This document shows positions 8,019 through 12,131 of a stretch of DNA of 12,131 nt, one piece after another. Both the position numbers and the translations under genes were made by a program. The notes under the pieces are model-generated. The model was not told the origin of the DNA. It did not search any database and saw only the letters and a program-made list of their open reading frames with translations. Origin of the DNA: an uncultured Prevotellaceae bacterium (GTDB lineage Bacteria > Bacteroidota > Bacteroidia > Bacteroidales > Bacteroidaceae); contig CACYKX010000088.1 of assembly GCA_902775075.1 (NCBI GenBank), forward strand, positions 1 through 12,131, written 5' to 3'. How positions within the stretch are numbered: the first letter of the stretch is position 1; each line of letters starts with the position of its first letter.

Positions 8019-9656
8019 ATGTCATTATCATTAATAGCAGAGCAAAGAAGTGTATCAAAGTTATTCCTACAAAGGGAGCAGTATGTGATACCAGACTTTC
8101 AACGTCCCTATAGTTGGAGGTTAGAACAGTGTCGTAAACTATTCGACGATATAATAGAGGCTTATAATGCTGAAACAGACTATTTCTTAGGCAATATTAT
8201 TATAGCTGTAGGAGAAAGAGCGAAAGACAAGCCACATGTGGTTGACGGCCAGCAAAGAATAATTAGTTTATGGATTATTCTTAAAGTTTTGTCTGTGCTT
8301 AAACCTGATGTTAGGACGCTTAAAGATGCAATATGCACTTACAATTGGGATGGAAGTAAGAAAGATCTGAAGATAAATTCGGAGGTTATTGAGTCGGATG
8401 ACAAAGAATGGATAAAGGATATAGACAAATGGACAGAAAAAAACTTTGAAGACGGTGTGTATAAATGTATGAAGAATGGGGACTTTGTCTATCCCGTGAG
8501 GGAAAAAAGTCTAGTGGCCAATGCCTTGTATTTCTATTATACATATAAGTCGTTTCTGGAAGAGAATGGACAGGAAGAGTTGCATAAATACCTGAGGTTC
8601 TTACTAGAGCAGGTAAGTATATTGCCTATAGAACTAGTTGGATCAAATCAAGAAGAGGCCAATAACAGGGCTTTGACCATATTTGAAACAATTAACAATA
8701 GGGGTATGGATCTTTCGGATGCTGACATATTTAAAGCTAAACTATATGCCAAGGCACTTACGAAAGAAGAACAGGAGGACTTTATGTCGCACTGGACGGA
8801 GTTTAAGAAGAACTGTAAGAATATAAAATTGAGCATTGATGACGGCTTCAGGTATTATTCACACGTACTTCGTGGAAAAGCCGGTACCACGAAAAACGAG
8901 ATAAACCTAAGAGATTTCTTTGCCTCACAAAACTCACCGCTTAGTCAGAAATCATATCAAGAGGTGATGAAAGACTTGCTTCACATTATTGAACTGCTGA
9001 CGCAATACGAAGAAAAAAAGAAGGAACGGACGGAGTTGGCTGCATGGCTGCAATTGATAGATAATTACACAAATGTATATCCTAAATATGCAGCGCTGGT
9101 ATATCTGTTTCATAATGGCTTTGATAACGAAGAAAAGCTGATAGAGACCCTTAAAAGAATAGTGCGCTATTGCTATTATCGAGGGTCGACAACCTATGTG
9201 AAATATGAGGTGTATAATATGATTTGCCAAATATCGCAAAGGCAGATGATAGATGAGTACTACCAAGACGATATAGGGAAAGACTACTTTGAGTATATGG
9301 GGCGACTAAAATACGGTTATGCCTTGCTGGCACTGTACTTAGAAGAGCCTAAGGCACTGGCCCTTGGCTATGAATACGACCGACTCTTGACGACGAGAGA
9401 TTTGGGTATGCTGCCTTCAGACTGGGCTAGACGGTCGCTTGTAGACCATCTTGATGACCTTGGAAACCTGGCTGTGCTAGATACCTATAAACGATCGCAA
9501 CCGTATAGCGTTAAAAGCAAATCTTACGCCAAAACAAATATCAAGGAATTGAGAGATTTTATTAATACGAATATGAACGGCGTGTCATATAACGAAATGA
9601 AAAAGAGGACACAGTATAAGAAGACAATATTAACCAAATTCTTTACAGGTAAATGA
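8019..9656 (+). CDS. DUF262-domain protein (GmrSD/SspE-like N-terminal domain), 545 aa
   Basis: The N-terminal part is a DUF262 (ParB/Srx-fold) domain. It shows IPDFQRPYSW at 24-33, YFLGNII at 55-61 and VVDGQQRIISL at 74-84, then IFETINNRGMDLSDADIFKAKL at about 221-242. DGQQR is the NTP-binding/hydrolysis motif of GmrSD, BrxU and SspE, which restrict phage DNA carrying modified bases or phosphorothioates. The C-terminus looks related to DUF1524: HLDDLGNLAVL (477-487) resembles its GNLTLL segment. However, the EHIxP-type histidine motif of the His-Me nuclease is not visible in the preceding region (about 445-470), where TTRDLGMLP stands instead. This protein may therefore have lost DNA cleavage and act as sensor or regulator. 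The start is supported by AAAGGAAG 11 bases upstream of ATG 8019. The gene overlaps the ATPase gene by four bases (ATGA), so the two products are likely made together. Confidence 0.88.
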   Translation: MSLSLIAEQRSVSKLFLQREQYVIPDFQRPYSWRLEQCRKLFDDIIEAYNAETDYFLGNIIIAVGERAKDKPHVVDGQQRIISLWIILKVLSVLKPDVRTLKDAICTYNWDGSKKDLKINSEVIESDDKEWIKDIDKWTEKNFEDGVYKCMKNGDFVYPVREKSLVANALYFYYTYKSFLEENGQEELHKYLRFLLEQVSILPIELVGSNQEEANNRALTIFETINNRGMDLSDADIFKAKLYAKALTKEEQEDFMSHWTEFKKNCKNIKLSIDDGFRYYSHVLRGKAGTTKNEINLRDFFASQNSPLSQKSYQEVMKDLLHIIELLTQYEEKKKERTELAAWLQLIDNYTNVYPKYAALVYLFHNGFDNEEKLIETLKRIVRYCYYRGSTTYVKYEVYNMICQISQRQMIDEYYQDDIGKDYFEYMGRLKYGYALLALYLEEPKALALGYEYDRLLTTRDLGMLPSDWARRSLVDHLDDLGNLAVLDTYKRSQPYSVKSKSYAKTNIKELRDFINTNMNGVSYNEMKKRTQYKKTILTKFFTGK

Positions 9657-11122
9657 AACAACTTGAGATAAAGGACTTTAAGGCTTTTAAGAATAGGATT
9701 TACTTTGATTTGGGAGATCCTCCAAAGAATATGTTACTGTTTGGAGAGAATGGATCGGGTAAAACCTCTGTTTTTGAAGCCATCAAACTGTGCTTCTATA
9801 GAGATAGGTTGCTGAAGCCGTATCTTACTATTGGCGCACCCGCTGAGCAAAAAAACAATGAAGAAAAGAATTTCTACAGGAGCTATAATCATCGTGTACC
9901 AGCAGGTAGTGCATTGAAGAATTTTACCTTGAAAGTTAATGGAAGTGACTTCAAGGGGTTTAGCTCAAAAGATTATCAATGCTTCATGGTGTCGTCTGAC
10001 GACCTTTATAATATACAGAGTGAGCTGATTGATGGCAAAATAAATAAAAGGGATGTTATCAATCTTCCTGCAATACTAAAGAAAGCCTATTTCCCTATAG
10101 ATGACGTTGATAATTTTGTAAAGACGAATATTGCATCGATAGTGAGCGATGTGAATGCTTCGTTAAAAGGGGACTTTGTAGAAGATATTGAGATAGGGCA
10201 AGAGAACACCGATTACGATGTATTCATTAAGAGCGGGGATGGTTCTTTGAGGGAATATGATGGACTGCATGTTATTTTTAATGAGGCAATCGTAAATTTG
10301 GTGATACTACTACTGCTACTACATAGTGTTCTGAAATCACAAAAACCGACCTCTCGTAGGATTCTTGTGTTGGATGATATGGTTACAAGTCTTGATGCCA
10401 GCAACAGGAATTTTCTGATAGAGTTTGTGCTAAATAAATTTGGAGACTTTCAAAAGATTGTCTTGACTCATAATATAGGTTTTAATAACCTATTTTATAA
10501 GAAAATCGACAGAGAGGGGCACGTGGATGACTGGGTGTTTCAGAATATATACATCACGAAGGCCGGTCCACAGCAGTACTGCTATAATGAATTCGGAAAA
10601 GCGCAGGAGATATTAGATCAATTTAAAAATGGCTTGCTTGCACCCGGTGATGTAGGAAATGTTTTGCGAAAGCGTTTCGAGGCAGTTATATACGATTTGG
10701 CCAAAGCAATACAAGTAGGAGAGGTGCATCAAGCGACAAATTTGGTTGGGAGGATGGTAACGGCTGGCCGTCCAATATATGTAAGGAAAAAGGATGGTAA
10801 ATATCTTGGAAGTGATGATTTGGTAGGTGAGATTAAAACTATCATGAGCGGAACGGAAACGCCAACCCAAAAGCTTCAGAAGATTAAAGATGAAATCGAA
10901 AAGTATGCATCAGATGCTGATTTGCAGAAGATACTACATATCATCAAAGAAATGCACTTCTATGAGAAAATCATGATACACCAATTGTCGCATGGGGCAA
11001 CAGCAATGCCTGTATTTAATCAAAAGGAGGTAGAAGACTCCTTGAAAATGATTGTGTCGCTGGAGCATCTTGTGAAGCAGTATACTGTAGCGAACAAGAA
11101 TTCATGGCAGGTGATGATGTAA
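9653..11122 (+). CDS. ABC-type ATPase of the defence (RloC/PrrC/OLD-like) class, 489 aa
   Basis: A cytoplasmic ATPase beginning with the typical LEIKDFKAFKN strand, followed by Walker A GENGSGKTS at 31-39. Walker B with D-loop is ILVLDDMVTSLDAS (237-250), with D241-D242, and the H-loop is LTHN at 271-274. The expected signature (LSEGQ-like) is replaced by VIFNEAIVN around 207-215, so it is degenerate. Only about 200 residues separate Walker A and B, leaving no room for the long coiled coil of Rad50/SMC/RloC. The C-terminal ~200 residues are helical and include RKRFEAVI (339-346) and QLSHG (444-448) followed by an acidic-aromatic helix, a pattern seen at the C-terminus of PrrC/RloC-type ATPases. 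No TOPRIM or anticodon-nuclease domain is seen, so it probably needs a partner. It overlaps DUF262 by ATGA, and the channel gene follows after nine bases. A role as ATP-dependent sensor or switch is inferred. Confidence 0.88.
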   Translation: MKQLEIKDFKAFKNRIYFDLGDPPKNMLLFGENGSGKTSVFEAIKLCFYRDRLLKPYLTIGAPAEQKNNEEKNFYRSYNHRVPAGSALKNFTLKVNGSDFKGFSSKDYQCFMVSSDDLYNIQSELIDGKINKRDVINLPAILKKAYFPIDDVDNFVKTNIASIVSDVNASLKGDFVEDIEIGQENTDYDVFIKSGDGSLREYDGLHVIFNEAIVNLVILLLLLHSVLKSQKPTSRRILVLDDMVTSLDASNRNFLIEFVLNKFGDFQKIVLTHNIGFNNLFYKKIDREGHVDDWVFQNIYITKAGPQQYCYNEFGKAQEILDQFKNGLLAPGDVGNVLRKRFEAVIYDLAKAIQVGEVHQATNLVGRMVTAGRPIYVRKKDGKYLGSDDLVGEIKTIMSGTETPTQKLQKIKDEIEKYASDADLQKILHIIKEMHFYEKIMIHQLSHGATAMPVFNQKEVEDSLKMIVSLEHLVKQYTVANKNSWQVMM

Positions 11123-11131
11123 TTTGAAATT

Positions 11132-11437
11132 ATGTATATGAATACGGGTAGCACAATAGATAGACAGTGGAAAAACACTAAGAAGGTGTGGGAAAACAAG
11201 GGATATAAGAGCTTTGGTATTGAGTTTATAATCCGACTTGTACTTATAACGCTCCCATTCCTTGATATTGGTTTGTATCTGCGTAATATTTTTCAAGGGA
11301 AAGACAGACTATTGGCTCGGAAGACAGTAACTGATATTTATGTCGTTGTGAATATGATGTTGCCTGGAACTGTTTTGTTTTTGGCTGGTATGAGTGTGAA
11401 CTTGTGGTATGGATATGCGCCTATTTCGGTATTATGA
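11132..11437 (+). CDS. N-terminal part of a frameshifted membrane channel protein
   Basis: 101 residues: a polar basic N-terminus, a first membrane segment at about 30-50 (IEFIIRLVLITLPFLDIGLY) and a second at about 70-88 (YVVVNMMLPGTVLFLAG). The protein-like frame runs to about NLWYGYA, then a short out-of-character tail ends at TGA 11435-11437. The sequence continues sensibly in the -1 frame from about residue AYFGIMTL of the next entry. I read the two as one gene of roughly 230 residues missing one base (or carrying two extra) near 11410-11430. The start at ATG 11132 is nine bases after the ATPase stop; ATG 11138 is an alternative. No strong Shine-Dalgarno is seen. Confidence 0.65.
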   Translation: MYMNTGSTIDRQWKNTKKVWENKGYKSFGIEFIIRLVLITLPFLDIGLYLRNIFQGKDRLLARKTVTDIYVVVNMMLPGTVLFLAGMSVNLWYGYAPISVL

Positions 11438-11823
11438 CCTTGGTTGCATTGTTGTCGCGAACATTATTAGATGATATAATTCCCTCTGCAATTTCTTATA
11501 AGCGTAACATTATCTGTTTATTCCTTAATTATCTGCAATTCGTTTTGTTGTTTGCTGTTTTTTATTTAGCACTTGCACCGGGCGGATTTCATTTCGGGGA
11601 TGGAAAGACTGCGTTAAATGGTCTGAATGCTATATATTTGAGCTTTGAAGTGTTTACCTCTGTTGGTTTTGGAGATATTGTGCCTCAAACAAAGACAACA
11701 TATTGCATTTTAATTGCCCAGATGATTATGCAGTTGATTTTTGTTTATATTCTATTTGCCACTTTCGTGACTAAGATGTATGATGATACATTTTATAATA
11801 AGCAGAAAACGAAAAATCGTTAA
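11404..11823 (+). CDS. C-terminal part of the frameshifted channel: two-TM K+ channel pore domain
   Basis: The open frame has no stop from 11335 and could start at GTG 11404 or ATG 11434. It holds a short hydrophobic segment (AYFGIMTLVALLSR), then a full two-helix pore module: outer helix ~36-58, pore helix AIYLSFEVF, selectivity filter TSVGFGDIVP at 85-94 (compare TVGYGD of K+ channels), and inner helix ~100-122. This is the Ion_trans_2 type and should form a tetrameric, cation- and probably K+-selective pore in the inner membrane. A charged tail ends at 139. The tight spacing behind the DUF262-ATPase pair suggests one operon, with the channel as a possible membrane effector (inference). Whether this part is made depends on the frameshift: it could be a pseudogene, a sequencing error, or be initiated internally. 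No classic slippery heptamer is seen at the junction. Confidence 0.75.
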   Translation: MVWICAYFGIMTLVALLSRTLLDDIIPSAISYKRNIICLFLNYLQFVLLFAVFYLALAPGGFHFGDGKTALNGLNAIYLSFEVFTSVGFGDIVPQTKTTYCILIAQMIMQLIFVYILFATFVTKMYDDTFYNKQKTKNR

Positions 11824-11844
11824 GAAGAGTACAGATTAAACGAA

Positions 11845-11857
11845 TGTGGTAACCACA
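11845..11857. promoter_or_regulatory. Short palindrome upstream of wbuC, possible operator
   Basis: TGTGGTAACCACA is an exact inverted repeat (six-base arms around one A), 19 bases before the wbuC start, in the 53-base gap after the channel gene. The size and symmetry fit a dimeric DNA-binding protein site, but arms this short occur by chance, and no promoter boxes are clear next to it. Confidence 0.2.
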
Positions 11858-11876
11858 ACCCAAAACGATAACTGAT

Positions 11877-12131
11877 ATGGTTATAACGAAAGAGATACTA
11901 GACGAACTGAGTGCTCAGGCGAAAGTATCACCACGGTTGAGGATGGCGATGGATTTGAGGAATAGTCCGGAGGATTTGTCGCAAAGGATGCTGAATGCTT
12001 TGGAGCCTGGGACAGTGATGCCTATACACAGACATAAGGGTTCTTCTGAGACTTGTATCTGCATTCGTGGGCATTTTGAGGAGTATTTCTATGATGAGAA
12101 TGGCAACCTCACTGATACCATTGATATGGTG
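11877..12131 (+). CDS. wbuC: WbuC-family cupin-fold metalloprotein (3' partial)
   Basis: The first 85 residues are present and the gene runs off the right edge. The opening ITKEILDELSAQAKVSPRLR, the RMLNALEPGTVMPIHRHKGS block (38-57) and the later FYDENGN are characteristic of WbuC. H51 and H53 of PIHRH, with E58 downstream, are the expected metal ligands on the cupin barrel. WbuC genes sit in O-antigen, capsule and related polysaccharide clusters, but the reaction is not established. Its presence, with the aminotransferase, is the main evidence that the window lies in a polysaccharide locus. It begins 53 bases after the channel stop, at ATG 11877, with a purine-rich but weak ribosome-binding region. 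About half of the protein is missing. Confidence 0.9.
   Translation, partial: MVITKEILDELSAQAKVSPRLRMAMDLRNSPEDLSQRMLNALEPGTVMPIHRHKGSSETCICIRGHFEEYFYDENGNLTDTIDMV

Noticed and set aside
11868..11884. ATAAC/GTTAT inverted repeat placing the wbuC start codon in a loop
   Set aside because: Five AT-rich base pairs make a very weak stem that is expected by chance.
1..12131. CRISPR array, tRNA/rRNA genes, integrase or transposase genes
   Set aside because: No regularly spaced repeats, no tRNA-like cloverleaf and no recombinase motifs were seen on either strand.

Overview
The window looks like part of a surface-polysaccharide biosynthesis locus of a Bacteroidota (Bacteroides/Prevotella-like) genome into which conflict or defence-type genes are interleaved. 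The taxonomic guess rests on the A-rich, Shine-Dalgarno-poor start of the aminotransferase gene, the AT-leaning composition and the gene mix. It is inference and not proof. All genes lie on the + strand and most are close enough to be co-transcribed.

Layout: (1) bases 2-67 are the C-terminal tail of an unidentified gene. (2) 78-2135 encodes a 685-residue protein whose central part matches a PD-(D/E)XK-type nuclease core (E331, D361/D363, Q376-x-K378). (3) 2136-2268 is a short non-coding stretch with a strong nested palindrome. It is followed by a 37-codon ORF (2269-2382) that is almost entirely a SEC-C zinc-binding motif. (4) 2444-6454 encodes a 1336-residue protein: an intact calcineurin-like metallophosphoesterase, a NACHT/STAND ATPase and a C-terminal beta-propeller-like sensor region, which is the architecture of an NLR-like anti-phage protein. 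(5) 6478-7827 is a DegT-family PLP aminotransferase resembling those that make 4-amino-6-deoxy nucleotide sugars. (6) 7824-8015 holds a short, thrice-stopped reading frame and a perfect hairpin. (7) 8019-11823 is a compact cassette: a DUF262 (ParB/Srx-fold) protein, an ABC-type ATPase overlapping it by ATGA, and a potassium-channel-like membrane protein whose frame is broken near 11410-11430. (8) 11877 to the window end is the start of wbuC, a cupin-fold gene typical of O-antigen/capsule loci.

The aminotransferase and wbuC are the housekeeping polysaccharide genes. The 685-residue nuclease-like protein with SEC-C and the phosphoesterase-STAND protein form one candidate defence unit. DUF262, ATPase and channel form a second. 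The second is the least familiar arrangement: a DUF262 sensor/NTPase and an RloC/PrrC-like ABC ATPase could gate a membrane channel effector. This is a hypothesis from gene order. No function has been demonstrated here, and no database search was possible.
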